From: Marchantia polymorpha subsp. ruderalis | Taxonomy: Eukaryota > Streptophyta > Marchantiopsida > Marchantiales > Marchantiaceae | Assembly (NCBI GenBank): GCA_037833965.1 | Contig: AP031354.1 | Location: 2,458,001-2,522,000, forward strand | Direction: 5' to 3' | DNA length: 64,000 nt | Part shown: in pieces, positions 33,336-45,760 of the stretch | Position numbering within the stretch: position 1 is the first letter of the stretch | Layout: every line of letters begins with the position of its first letter | Notes under the pieces: generated by a model | Seen by the model: only the letters and a program-made list of their open reading frames with translations | Database searches by the model: none | Told to the model about the DNA's origin: nothing | Made by a program: the position numbers and the translations under genes

Positions 33336-35820
33336 TGACCTCTAAAGAGCAGAAAACAAACACCAAAACTGCGAATGTAACCCGCAGAAGCTCCTGCTCT
33401 AAAACTAATGCTACCGCTTTTGGTACAAGAGCTTCTGATGTCAGCTGTGACCAATTCAGGTACTTCTATTATCCATTCCTCTCCCTTCCAAATCGCCTGG
33501 ATCGACTAAGTGCACGAGTGCTAGCTCCTCGAGAAACAGGATGCGACACAATCTCCATAGTCACACTTTCTCGCGTATGTTCCGACTGCCGCCTGCCTGC
33601 CTGCCTTCCCTCCCCGACCTGTGGATCAAATCTAATCGCCCGGGGCCCGGGCAACTTGTCCTGTAACTCGTTACTTCACTCCTGAGCTCAATCTCACACA
33701 AGCTCACTCCACTCGGGAAATTCTCTTCCACGAGAGCTTTACAAGAACAACATCTCCGCCCCTCCACTTCGTTGTTCGAGCAACGCGTATCTCAAAATCC
33801 TCCTTTTCACTCGTCAGCCATCATCCCTTCGCTCCTCGGCCCCCTCGGCCTGCCCTCTGCTCTGCAGCCACTGGGACCGGCTCAGGGACCTCTGCAATCC
33901 GCTAACACAAGCAACTAACTCTCTTCGCCTCCGCGGTCACCCTTTCTGGACATCCTCCCCTCCCACGCCTTCCTCGAAATGGCAGCGCCTGCCAAACTAT
34001 CGACACCTCAACAACGGACACCAACAGAGTCACCCATGTTCCGTAGGTGGAGTCGCCGCCCCGGGCACGTAAAGAGGCAAAGACGTCCTATTCGCGCGAC
34101 CGTGACGGGCGTTGTCGGGCCAACGGAGGGTGAGTCGATCAATATTACCCGGGCGCGCACGCAATTCCGCCTCCCTCCGTCCGTCGACGTATAGGTATTC
34201 TTCACGTACATGCGCCAATCCAGCCCACCGATACCATCAGCCGCTTCATCACGATGTACCTTGACAGCGACTCACCTCGCTGCCCGGAATCCAAATCGTC
34301 CATGTCCAGGATCTACGGTCCACGGATCTCCCGTCATGCTCAGGCCATTCTGTTCTCCTTGATCGCGTCCCCGCTTGCAGGAGGCGGTCGTAGAGCGGAG
34401 GGCCGCCATATTTTGTGGCTGACCGTCACTGTATAAGGACAAACATACGCTTGTGCTCGACCATGCCGTATACCTGCAAGGGATGCGAGCAAAAACGAAG
34501 ACACATGAAAAGAATTTAGAGCAGGATGTGACATGCACTTGACCTCAAACACGCAATACATGGCGGAGTTATGTTACAAATGGGAAATTTAATGTTTACA
34601 CTGATGAGTTGGAATAAACAGGTAATATATTTCGGAGCACAGGCAGAATAGAAGGAGAGAAATATGTTGCAATGTAATCGCGAGAGCTATATTTCGGATG
34701 GAGATCATGCCGACTCGGAACTTTCGGAAAAGCCAGCGATGAGTCATCGGTCGAGCCAATCGACGGATCGGAAGCATTCTCGTCTCGAAGATCTCGAATC
34801 TCAACGACCGCAATCCGAATCGGCCAAGTTACTCGGTGGGAATTTGAATGGTTGACCGCGGGTAACGAGGCCAAAAGAAGGGCAAAACAGTGCGCTGGGC
34901 CGGGGATGCACAGCAGACAAAGGCACGCTGCCTCCAGCGACCGGAGCGACCGTCGTACCCATACAGCCCACAGCAAGTGGCTCGTTGCCGCGTGGACCTA
35001 TTTCGCGCTATTTCCTCTCTTCCCCATGTACGCACCACTTACTGTTACTGAACATCGTCCCGTCATTAGATCGACGTATCGCCCGATGGCCAGACAATAT
35101 TCGGCTGTTGTTCAGCTGTGCTCTTCCAAAGCAGCCCAACAGAACCCCTCTTCGGGTCAAGGCCACGTTCTCCACTAAAAAACACGTGGTTCTCCACTGG
35201 ATGGACACGTCGCCGATCTTTCTCTGGTTTGAGTTAAACTCCTCTTTGGCTTCATAAAAGATGTTAATCTTCCGGATTCTACTTCGTTTAGTGCTTTTCC
35301 TTCCCATTGCTCGCTCGCAGAGAGAGACACACACGCACAGATTACCCGCTGCTGGCTGGGTTTACGTACCTCCCGCCGTTTTGATCGTCGTTCCCAATGG
35401 TAGATGTAGGATTCCTTTTCAGCGTTATGGTTTTTTCCTCGAAAACTAGCCCTTCGCGAACCTTTTTCCTATGTGGTCTTTCCCCGATTTTCTAAAGATT
35501 GCGACGATAGGGTGACAAGGAGGATGATGGCAAGATATGGTGTTTACCCGTTTTCTGAAGGAACTTCGAAGATGAAAATCCAGTCAATGGCGTCTCTTTT
35601 CATGCTTCCCCTCTTTTCCTTCAAATTGTTTACTGGTTCGTCAAATTTTATTCGGAAAGAAAAAGTTCCCCGAGATCTTTTGGTTCGAGAGAAGCACACC
35701 AAGTGAAGTGTCAGGAGGTTGAAGCCGATGGAATCCCGTGACTATGTTTAACAGCCCGGAATTATGTCAGCGACCTAGTCACGGAGTCGTCTCGATTGTC
35801 CTCAACAGTCGCTCGGGAAT
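33336..35820. promoter_or_regulatory. Upstream region of squalene synthase; otherwise no assigned gene
   Basis: The first several hundred bases should hold the promoter and leader of the minus-strand squalene synthase gene. The plus strand is pyrimidine-rich, so the transcript sense is purine-rich. From about 33900 to 35700 the DNA is GC-richer, with short overlapping frames on both strands and no recognised domain; a CpG-rich appearance is noticeable near 34050-34180. A divergent gene reading rightward is possible but I cannot support one. Confidence 0.35.
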
Positions 35821-35821
35821 T

Positions 35822-35856
35822 AGTTGCTAAGAATCAGTAAGTGATTCTTAGCAACT
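35822..35856. repeat. Perfect hairpin, 15-bp arms, 5-base loop
   Basis: AGTTGCTAAGAATCA (35822-35836), loop GTAAG, exact reverse complement (35842-35856). It overlaps the stop codon of the unnamed minus-strand frame ending at 35848. Confidence 0.9.
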
Positions 35857-36658
35857 TATAGCCATGATCTCAGCTAGAGGACCAAGAAACTGTGACAAGA
35901 AGCCTGCGCCATTCACCTCACCACCTCCAATCTCCTTGAGATGTGCGCCGCCTGAAGACGGGCCCCACCAGCCGGTGTTGAGTGTCTCGTGGAGTTCCTT
36001 TCCGAGTTCTTGCAGAGTCCTCCAATACTTTTGCCCTTGACGTAGGACTTCCGGTCCTGTGCAACTTTTCTTACCTGACACATGCACGATTGTCCCTAAA
36101 GCAACATTTGAAAGCTCACCTCGGATTGGTACTGTCAATCTATATCTGGGCTTTTCCCGAGAGCAGCACAGATGCTGTAGAGTCTGTTCTTCCTGACTGC
36201 CAAAGACACGTTTTTTCTTAGGACCAGCATTTTCCTGAGGCGTGTATGTGAAACACGTCACGCCCATTTTGATTGCAACATTGTACCTGACTGTCGTGAG
36301 ATCGGGTCGGAGGCCAGAAGCAGTCTTGTGCATTATTATGAATTTCTTCGAATGGTTTTACATCTTGCTATAGGTTGATGCTTCGCTAGGAAGTGATAGG
36401 AATCGAGCTCAAACCTGCAAGCCAATCTGGAAGGGTCCGCTCCACTTCCCTTATATTCATCTTGGGAGGATGTGGACGATCTTCCGTGAAGTTTGGAAAC
36501 CCCTCAAAACGTGTCCGCTGCAGTCCACGGTATGTAATCATCATGTGGTACAACATTAAGCTCCAGAAGCTCAAGTACAGTCGGATTGGTATTAGGTCTA
36601 ATGTCTCACCAGCCATCAATATTGCGAAACACAACGGGTCGTAAGTATTTAAATCAAA
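35848..36658 (-). CDS. Unrecognised protein-coding segments, possibly a partial gene
   Basis: Two minus-strand segments read like real protein. The first, 36658-36415, opens after a TTTCACAG acceptor and closes at a GTTTGA donor. It includes MAGETLDLIPIRLYLSFW, a probable membrane-associated helix, then GFPNFTEDRPHPPK and VERTLPDWLAG. The second, an open frame at 36333-35848 (161 codons), includes MGVTCFTYTPQENAGPKKKR, RYRLTVPIRGELSNVALGT and LNTGWWGPSSGGAHLKE. The two are not in matching phase through any single intron I could fix, and no upstream exon is visible in the AT-rich DNA beyond 36660. I do not recognise the family. It may be one multi-exon gene with an unusual intron, or a truncated duplicate. 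Confidence 0.35.
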
Positions 36659-37392
36659 CTGTGAAACAAATTTTTAGAATGTCATAGTAAATTGCACAAG
36701 CACTAGCAAGGGTTTCTGAGGTTCAAGTGATATACTCTAACTAAAAAAATATACTTAATATGTTAAAGAAAGTGCCACCCATGTGGCATAGCATTGTATC
36801 CTCCGTGCATCAAATCAAATCATGTTAGTAAGTTAACAAATATTCAATGTATATAATGACAAATACTTTATTTTTCGATGTAGTCTCATAATTGGAGACC
36901 CTAGCTACTTCTCCATTCCCTGCTCATCTGACCCATGGTGTTGTGTCGCATTGTGGAATTTATTCTTTAAGTATCCATCCATTGTGGTATAGGAAACACC
37001 ACAATTAAATTGCATCATGGGTATCTACTTGCTTAACATTCGAATGATCAATCAATCTTATACACTCTGTTACATTATAATCACACTCACAAGATAGAAA
37101 TAAAGATGCGGATGGATGTATGAAGTCAAGACAAAACCTTATACACTTTTGTACACCCTTGAGTTTTTACACAACAGACACAAAAATATAGGCTGCATTT
37201 GATATATTCATTACCAAATCAAATCCATAACTGTGCATATTTATCTACCTAAGAATGTAGAAAAATTAAGAACCCAATTTATTAAGAAACAATATAGAAC
37301 ATGCTCAAATTTTGACATCATCCTAGTGGACAAAATTGTGATATAATCTATGAATGAGTAAATTACTTGATGGTACCCCTTGGAAACTTTAA

Positions 37393-37417
37393 GATGGGTA
37401 TCTTTAAGATACCCATC
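37393..37417. repeat. Perfect hairpin, 12-bp arms, 1-base centre
   Basis: GATGGGTATCTT, a T at 37405, then AAGATACCCATC. It directly precedes copy 1 of the 92-bp direct repeat, so it may mark the edge of a small mobile element. Confidence 0.85.
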
Positions 37418-37420
37418 AGG

Positions 37421-38537
37421 TTTCATTTTACTCCATGGGACCTCATTCGAAGGGCACCCACCTCAAGCCATGTTCTTATAACCTACTGATCTGTTCTATA
37501 CAATGGGGAGTGACGGGCATCCCTTGGAAACTCAATCCGTCTTGAAGATATCCATCAGCAGGCCTACTCTGTACATTAGGCGTTCTAAAAATAGATGCCT
37601 AATATCCCTAATTTCAAATCTATTGAATGCATAATCTCCAAATTATTTTTCGAGTTGTTTCAGAAATAAAAATTTCCAAATGGCTAAACAGCAAAATGAT
37701 CTAACATATTAGTAGATTTTGTCACTAGATTGGGTTCATTGTTTCCATATACAACGCTTGTTGATAGCGACTGCTCAATGTTGAAATTTGAAAAGAACAA
37801 TTTTAACAGGTCACTTATTGATTTTTCTCTATAAGTATTTTTCCAATGTAAACAGTATGATATGTTGTGCAACTTGAAGTAATAAAACAAGGAGAATGAT
37901 ATGTTGAGCAACTTGAAGCAATAAAATAGGGAGATAATGTTTTTTTGAAAGAATTCCTGCTTAAGATACATGCAAGAATTATTCTCGTGATTGTATGTAA
38001 CCTCGCTGATATGCTATCTGTTACGATAGCTCATAGAGACCGAGAAATTCAAAGTCATTCAGACAAGGGTGATCGTACACGGGTGTAGTGGATCAAGCTG
38101 AGGCCCCGAACTTGGGATTTGGACAAATGGGAAAAAAATAGATACACTCGCCTGAACAAGGGGTTGAGAGAAATTTATTTAGATAGGAAATTTTTTATGT
38201 CTTATTTTTTTGAGAAATTTTGGTTGAATTTGATAAAATAAATTTCGCTTAGAATTATTTTTCTATAATATCTTGCTAAAACTGAATCACTACTATGTGG
38301 AATTGAATTAAAATTGATAGAATGATAGTCTCCGATCTTTTTTAATTGATGTCTAATCGTGCTTAATTTCATTACAAATATGTGACTAATATATTTAGAT
38401 TGGATACAAATAGGCATATGCACAATCTAACGCGTGACCATCAAATTTCATTCTACTCGATGGGATCCCATTAGACGGCCACCCACCTCAAGCCATGTTC
38501 TTATAGCCTATTGATCTGCTCTATAGAGTGGGGAGTG
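37421..38537. repeat. Pair of ~92-bp diverged direct repeats
   Basis: Copies at 37421-37512 and 38446-38537 are the same length with roughly a dozen differences. They share an identical core that includes CACCTCAAGCCATGTTCTTA. They are probably two copies of a dispersed repeat family or the ends of a roughly 1.1-kb unit. Confidence 0.85.
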
Positions 38538-39780
38538 TCGGAGAGAGCATTTTGGCGACTAGTTCGTTGCCATGTCCAATAAAACTACAGGAACCGTGAG
38601 TCTGAAATACTCCGGATATGGTCTACCGTGACTTCATGTTCTACTCGAAATAACTCTAGATAGTATTGGAACATCGCTGACTGTGGGGCTCCAGTGCTAA
38701 AAAGAAGCTAGAAAATCCAAAAAATGGACATATATATATATATATCCAATCAAGCCTTTATAATAGAAATTACTAAATCATGTGTTAAAAAACAAAACAT
38801 TAAACCTATTGTAAAACTCATAATAATATTAAGAGTCTTTTGTCAAAAAATAATTTACAATTGATTTGTCTGTTGAGTAGCATTGATTTATTATAAAAAA
38901 AAAATTTCTTGTTAAATAATGACGTTTTAACTAGAAAATAAATCATGTAAGTATCATTGATAAGAAAATATGTAAACCACGAAAAGAAAATATGAAAAAA
39001 AATTCTCAACGATCTCATGCAAAAAAATTCCAATCTAATTGAATATTCAAAAATGAATCTATAACTATTGCCGATTGATGCTGATACTTCGTAAACTCAT
39101 CATAAACTCATTACATGTTTAATGTGAAATAGATTGCTATTGAGAATGATAAAAAAGTTGAAATCAAAAAATATAATGAATGATAGTATATGCAAAGAGT
39201 ATTATTATTATTTTCTTATTTTCCATCACGAACAGTCAGCATCCATATTGAAAAAAATTATACTATTTTTTGAAGATAACTCTGTTTCACATTTAATATT
39301 TTTCAAGATTCTTAGATACTTTCATAAAAGTTTTCATTTTTCTGTTAAAACGGATTATATAATTTATATTCTACAATTTATTTTTGTTAATAGTAATTTG
39401 ATATGGACAAAGCTTATATTAGGACTTAATCCTTGGATGAATGCATGAATACTCGAGAGTGTACTGTTTAAAATCTCTTCAGTAATACAAGAGGGAATTA
39501 ACTTTCATTTTTCTCTAAAAACCAACCCCACATCTCCTGAAATTATGCTTATGATACATATAATGAAATCCCAATAAATTGTATCCAATTATGTTAAATT
39601 TCAAAACTACATTTCAAAATACCAACATTAGAATATAGAAAAAATTAATAATCATCAAGAATGAAAACTGATATAAAATATTTAGACCTATAATCCTAGC
39701 GATACACATATGTTCAGATTAGGTACCAATAACATCTTGATTGAAGAGAAATTTAGTTCTTATTCTTTCTCAATCGTAAT

Positions 39781-42700
39781 TAGCAAATTAGCAAAGGCCA
39801 AAACCATACCCCCTCCCATACCCTGAACACTTCACGTTGTCACCCGTTAGAGTGAGGATGCGGGGCCGCATGGTGCTAATGTACTCCGATCGCGATCACA
39901 CGGAGAAAAAAACGTATCGTCTTCCGGGAGGGAGCGGCGGGCTTCTTCAATCTGTAGGGAGTGCTCCAATCTCCAGGGAGAAGCAAAGGCCGACAAATAT
40001 GTCACAAGTATATCCGCGGTGACGTAATAAAACGTCAATGAAGTCGACCCAGTCGGTCATGCTGAAGACCTTCTAAATGGTTCCCCTAAGGTCTGAATAC
40101 TCTGAATGTGATCGCCATGACTATGTTGTCGATTTTCATCCAATGCATAGGACTAGGATGTAACATGCTCCACCTACCGTGAGGCGAAGGTATCCCCCTG
40201 CGACTTTGCTCGTGTGGGACATTATTTTGGCATCATTGGAGTCCTGTACTCCGTTATTCCTTCGGATGATAGTACACTTACAGATAATGGTACGGGTACA
40301 GCGAGCAGAGTAGATCGATGATTCACGCCGAAGATTCACCGTTGTATTCTTCAGGGCGTGCGTGGAACCCTCGATTTGCTCAACAAGTACACGCCTCAAA
40401 ATGCTATCCTTGCGAGCATGCCTCACTTCAACGATCAACATATGTCCTACACGTGGGCGAATGGTGCATTACAGGCGTGATCCGCTCTCGCTTTTGTTGA
40501 ATTGTCCTGTATACTTTAGATTTAATATCATGGACAAAAGAGCGTAGAGTCGAAATGTGTTGGAGCCGTGATAATGAAGAACAACAGGTATGACGCCAAT
40601 CACCGCTTTGCCTTTTCGGCATTTTCGTGGCAATAAAATAATGTTCGAGATCTCGAGACTCGAGAACAAAATCTAGCTCACATTTGACCGATCATGGGGT
40701 TGTTCTTGTTCAAGCATTTCGATCATGTTATCGTATGCATGCATGGACGAAGAAATTCAGACCAACTTGGTGTTTTGCATCCAACATTCATCGCACTAAA
40801 TGCGTTCCATTCCATGGTTCCTACTTATGACAATATCGATGGCGCCTCCTTTGCTGGGGGACATCGCAGTGATTAGACCTAACCCGCCCTCCGGTCCGGT
40901 CTTACTTCTTCTGCTCGCAACCTTTATCATCATCGATTTGTAGATGTCATGATGGAGGTACACTCTGCATTTGCAGGCATTAGATTCATACCTTGTCAAG
41001 TAGCTGGTTGTCTACTGGAGTTGAGCTTTGCGTATATCATGCTCTTCCCATTTCTCGGTAGTTCAGTGTATCTGTAGTGAATTTGTTACTGACCCGCCTC
41101 CATACATACACACATAATAGAGTACTTTGCAATCCTGCAAAGTTTATTCATAGGGTCAATTCTCGCAACTTTTGATTTCACTTTGATATGTTCTATATCG
41201 GAATCTTGAGCCTTATATGTGTAAAATTTTGCTTCTCTACCATCAACGTCATGATGTTATCCTCATGCCCTTTTTAAGATACAATTGCATTTAGATAATG
41301 GGGGCTCATAACAGATCTTCCTGGATATAAGACAAATAAGATTCAGAATGATTTTATTAACTTCTTAGTTGGAATATGACAACTATTCTTTTGCTAACTT
41401 CATATTTATCCTCCACTTAATTTCTATGCCAGCCTGGATCTGGAATGGCAAACTTGGCCCGAGGGTTTGGCTGCATAGAATGTGGTTCAGAACGAAGATA
41501 CGTAAAGAAATAATACTGAAATTCGTGATTGCTTTAACTTTCTTTCCGTACGCATCAAGAAAATCTCTCAAGGCACGCATCCAGACCGTTATTCTGGAGG
41601 TGACTGTGTTTTCGAAGAAAGAAACAGGAAATCAACCTAATCAGAAAATTGAATGACAGTTAGTAACGTCGTCGTCCAATAAACCAGTACGACGATTCCT
41701 ACCGGTAGAGTATGTTTACTCCTCTGGTTTCATCATGTACGGTTTGAAGGGTTTTTTTTTTTTAAGTGTTATCTATTTCTAGGTTCCATTATGTTTACAT
41801 TATATTCCGACGTAGCTCATCACGTACCGAACAAGGAATCTGATGGTAATGTGACATGGACTATTAAATGATAGCCAAACAAAGTCAAGGGACAACGAAA
41901 CAAAGATGGTTCTTCATTAAATGAACAGAAGATGGTGCGACTTTATTCTATTTTCAAACTAACCTGTCGTATTTTCTTTCAAATCTGGCATTTTGACACT
42001 AATTTGGTATTTTAATTATGAAGGCATGCAAGGGTCAAATCCATTCATGTTTTGTTATAGGAAATCGATCATTATCTTTGAACACTCAAAACATTCATCT
42101 TTGTAAGATCTACTTTTTAGATCTACACGTTTCATCTTTCTAGCGTTTTCATCTCTGCGACGAAGATTGACTGGATTCAACAAAAACCCAAACTTTAGAA
42201 ACAGCAGAGTTGATTTTTTATAGTTAACCAGCTTCTTGTTTACCAAAAGTCACATAATCAAAATCATGGTACATGTAGCATAACTATAAACAGTGACAAC
42301 TCTTCGCTCAAATTTCACCAATCTAATTATTTCTTACAACTAGCACAACATACCAATATACTAATTGAAATTTTAATTACTCATGGTTTAGGTTGAATAT
42401 GTTCTGCATACACGAGTTATACTATGTTCAGTGTAAGCACCGTACTTCTCTGTAAAATTGGCCAAGGATGTGAGTTTAGTAAGGATAGTAAGTCCGCTAG
42501 TCCATAAGAAAATGAGATGACCAGGTTTTCTATGTATATACAAAGTGTGTCATTGAGGTGCATGTGTATACAAAACATAAGGGTCCAACTTTACTTAACA
42601 ATCCAAACTATCCTTTTAAGTTAGTGATGAGTCGATTTCTTGTTCAGATTAAGACTACCAATGTTTTTCTTGTAAGATTGTTCAAGATACACTTGTATAG

Positions 42701-44172
42701 CTATGATGGTGATATAGAGTGTGATTCTTGCATTTCCAAGGCATACATAACATAAGTTTGTAATTAATATGCTGGGGGTGGTTTTTCCCAGGTGTGGTCC
42801 TCTTGTGAATATAGCGTGATATTATGTGAGGTATAATTATTTGCATCCTTTAATTTCACGGTGTAATGCTTCCGTTAGTCTAGCTAATCTCAATGCTTGG
42901 ATGGCATTGACACATCAGAGATCACGGCTATACGCTCTTCATTGGTATAGGGGTATTGTCTCGAGCTAACCATGTCCTTTCAGCATAGTTCGAGGGGTAT
43001 GGCATAGCAGGTCAAGAATTACAGTTTATACACGTGTGTATTACGCCAAGACATGAGGACGACATCTGGGAATTTCTCAACCATATCCCTCTACAATATC
43101 CCCTTAAATAACGTCGGGTAAATCGGAGATAATTATTTGGGTTATATGTCCCGAAATTATACTGGCCATCGTGGATATCTCACTATCAAATTATTATTCT
43201 CTATTTTAAAATATAATAAGAAGAACATTTTTCTTGAGTCGACCAGAAAATCTGTATCGATAATCACCCGTCGCCCCATCAGGAACATCCGATAAAATGG
43301 GAACGATGCAAGAAGATAAGCATTGACCCTGGGCAAGGATGACACGCACAGATCCAGAAATGGTCCAGATTTCTTGCCCCTGGAAAGAAAGTCCATGCCG
43401 CATAGTTGGCAATCGTGTCCTACACTTGTGCTCGAATCTTTGTAGTTGAAGACTGAAGAGTCTACATTTCTGTCGCGAACAAACATCCCTGGCAAAGATT
43501 ATTATCACATCTACTAATCGTTTGCTTGACGGCCCAGAGGAAGATTCAATCAAGGGGAGAATTCGATTTATAACACTGGCGTTCTGTGTTCTAAAGCGAA
43601 TTCTCCCACCTTAAACGATCTACTGATGATGAGACAAGAATGGTTCAAGCCTTTATTTGAATAGGTAAAGGGTCGGATTATGAAGTCCAAGAGTTGGCAG
43701 TGTCTGAACTTTGATTCTGACAAAAGTTATCGTCGCCAGGAGAATGGGATTGGAAATGATGAGGATAGATCTTGACATTCCTGCCAAGTGCTAGAGAATA
43801 AGAGGGGATTTCAGCCAAGGGGGCTACGAAGCCAGAAAGCAGAAATAAACATGTGTTACAGGAAACACTTCTTTACCATTGACGACGAAATTCTAATATG
43901 GAGGCAGGCGATTGGAAGATCGAAGGATCAGAAGAAAAGATTGATGGAAGTAAGAAGAAACAAAACTCCGTGAGAGAGCAGGAACAAAGTTTTTAACCAT
44001 GGCTGCATGAGAAGAACGCCTGATCTTTTTAGTGGTGTTGAGTATGGCTGACGGGCCTTACCAATTCAAACGACAAGACTGGTTTTCGAAATCTTATATT
44101 TCTTTGGCGAACGATGCATGGAAGCAAAAAGTACATGCTCCTAAATTAGTTTTAATTTTGCTGCTCCACTTC
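39781..44172. other. Gene-poor region of mixed composition
   Basis: Between about 39800 and 41050 composition is balanced, with short frames on both strands but no domain. Beyond that it drifts AT-rich, then balanced again near 43150-44100. No gene can be supported. A hairpin at 43552-43611 is listed separately. A T-run lies at 41751-41763. Confidence 0.45.
43552..43611. repeat. Long imperfect hairpin, 22-bp arms plus extension
   Basis: Arms 43555-43576 and 43586-43607 pair with two mismatches around a 9-base loop. Outside them AAGG/CCTT extends the stem past a single bulged A. Total length is about 60 nt. It could be a degraded foldback element or, less likely, a small-RNA precursor. Confidence 0.75.
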
Positions 44173-44177
44173 GACTT
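44173..44177. repeat. Left 5-bp target-site duplication of Copia element
   Basis: GACTT directly precedes the 5' LTR and is repeated exactly at 48764-48768. Confidence 0.88.
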
Positions 44178-44402
44178 TGTTGTTTGATGTTACTTCGCGA
44201 GGGATATCACAGCTATGTAGTTAGGCTAAGTCGATAGGAAGAGAGTAGATCTCTCTTGTATTGTAGTCCACCTAAATAGATAGACATCTTGGCCCTCCAA
44301 TTTAGGAGTTCCACCACTACCACTTGATCTCATTTATGTTTTGTATTTAGGCGTGTTGCCTCTCCCGCTTATTACATAGTTCTACTCTTAAGTACACCAA
44401 CA
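44178..44402 (+). repeat. 5' LTR of Copia element
   Basis: Begins TGTTGTTTGATG and ends ACACCAACA. It aligns over its full length with 48542-48763. A second copy of its last ~37 bp occurs at 44559-44595. Confidence 0.92.
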
Positions 44403-44602
44403 TGATATCTGGTCTGGGATGGGTGACCACACTCCGTGGAACTTCCGCAAATCAAAAAGCTCCTAAAGTAGTCCGAGTCGGAGTCATTTTTCCTTATTTT
44501 TTTGAGAATCTAGACGCGTCCGAAGTATGCCCCTCGCGCCCGACAGGAATCTAGAGGCCGCTTATTACATAGTTCTACTCTTAACTACACCAACATGATA
44601 TC
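44366..44602 (+). repeat. Duplicated LTR-end/primer-site junction around a 149-bp insert
   Basis: A 44-bp block covering the LTR end and the first primer-site bases occurs at 44366-44409 and 44559-44602 with a single mismatch. Between them (44410-44558) lies unrelated sequence containing GGGATGGGTGACC, which matches the box-C region of plant 5S rRNA, and a T7 run at 44497-44503. The 3' LTR lacks this insert. Confidence 0.85.
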
Positions 44603-44607
44603 AAAGC
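44596..44607 (+). other. Primer-binding site
   Basis: TGATATCAAAGC directly follows the duplicated LTR end and matches the initiator-methionine tRNA primer site TGGTATCAGAGC at 10 of 12 bases. The first junction, at 44403, matches less well beyond TGATATC. Confidence 0.7.
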
Positions 44608-44734
44608 GACTTAGTTCTTTGGTCCTCTTCTCTTGGAGTTCTTGTAGTTTCTTCTAAGTTCTAGATATCTCAAGGAGTTGTCTAGCTTCCATCTTCTTTT
44701 TGCTACAATGTTTAAGTCTTCTTGTCCTCTATCT

Positions 44735-45311
44735 GACAGTGAGAAACTCACTGGCCGTGCAAATTATCACAATTGATCTATCCGTCTCCTTACCATTTTA
44801 CGTCACAAGGATTGGTAAAGTGGCGTCGTTCAACTAACCTGAGGTTCCTGCCACCAATGACGACATACTTGCATATCGCAACCGTTAGATCAAGGCGATT
44901 GCTCTAATACAATCTACAGTTCATGACGATTTACTATCTACCATTAGCGAGTGTAAGGAAGATCTCTTCGTCCTGTGGAAACATCTACAGTCCAGGTATG
45001 AGTCTCAAAATACTCAACGTCGCCTTGTTCTCACCCAAACTCTTTCTGACGTTAAAATGCAGGGCAGTAATGCTGACGAGTACATTCAACAGATTGATTA
45101 CTTCGTCTTCCAGCTTAACTCCATTGGTTATCGCACGCCCGACGTGCAGCTCATTCACATCACATTCAAAGTACTTTTCTTGACATGGTCACACTTTGTC
45201 TCCAACTTCAGTGAAGAGCTCACTCGCGATACTCCGACCACCTATCATAACTTAGTTGGCCGCCTTTATTCAGAACAAGTCTACAAAGAACAAGTCAACA
45301 ACACAATGTGA
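44735..45311 (+). pseudogene. Copia Gag remnant
   Basis: Readable Gag of the UBN2 type, broken by several stops. EKLTGRANYHN and LLTILRHKDW near the start are followed by WKHLQSRYESQNTQ, then LTQTLSDVKMQGSNADEYI and LNSIGYRTPDVQLIH. Near 45490 a degenerate zinc knuckle (CDYC) remains. The Gag would form the virus-like particle of the retrotransposon. Confidence 0.8.
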
Positions 45312-45699
45312 ACAAAGAATTCAATCTTGTGTTCCGCTTTTCTCATCGCGGCCATCATACTTTTCGTCCCTGATAGTCTTTTCAGCAGTTTTGTACTCCC
45401 TCATTTTTTGGTGAAGTGGATAATGAATCAATGCAAGCAAACTTGTAGCACTACATCAATCCGCAAGCCTACATCCATTCGACATTCATTGTGATTACTG
45501 TAGTAGAAAGAATAACCTCTCCTCCACTTGCGACTTAAGGAGACTTGACGAGCAGATAGCACAAATGCAAGTTTGCGCTCCTACATTACGAGGTGCTAAA
45601 TGTCAAGTCAACTTGATTGAGAGCGACTTAGATGTTCCAGGCAAATTGCTCCCTTATGAATAGAGCTTGAAGCTAATTTGCATGTTTGAGGCTCATATA

Positions 45700-45760
45700 G
45701 ATATTTTATAGACTCAGATGCTTCTAACCATGTGACATGTGATAGGTACACGCACTCATC
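45700..45760 (+). pseudogene. Copia aspartic protease active-site remnant
   Basis: The reading frame gives FIDSDASNHVT, corresponding to the Copia protease motif DSGAS with Gly replaced by Asp. The surrounding frame has stops. Confidence 0.65.

Larger units (their letters stand above)
36659..39780. other. AT-rich intergenic tract with dispersed repeat copies
   Basis: No gene is supported. It contains the 92-bp diverged repeat pair and the 12-bp-arm hairpin listed separately, plus a TA-rich patch at 38730-38746. Confidence 0.55.

Noticed and set aside
33979-34218. Pro/Arg-rich open frames on both strands upstream of squalene synthase
   Set aside because: GC-rich DNA yields long frames by chance and no conserved motif is visible.
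43157-43553. Two overlapping 112-115 codon minus-strand frames
   Set aside because: No domain, different phases, no splice borders linking them; likely chance frames.
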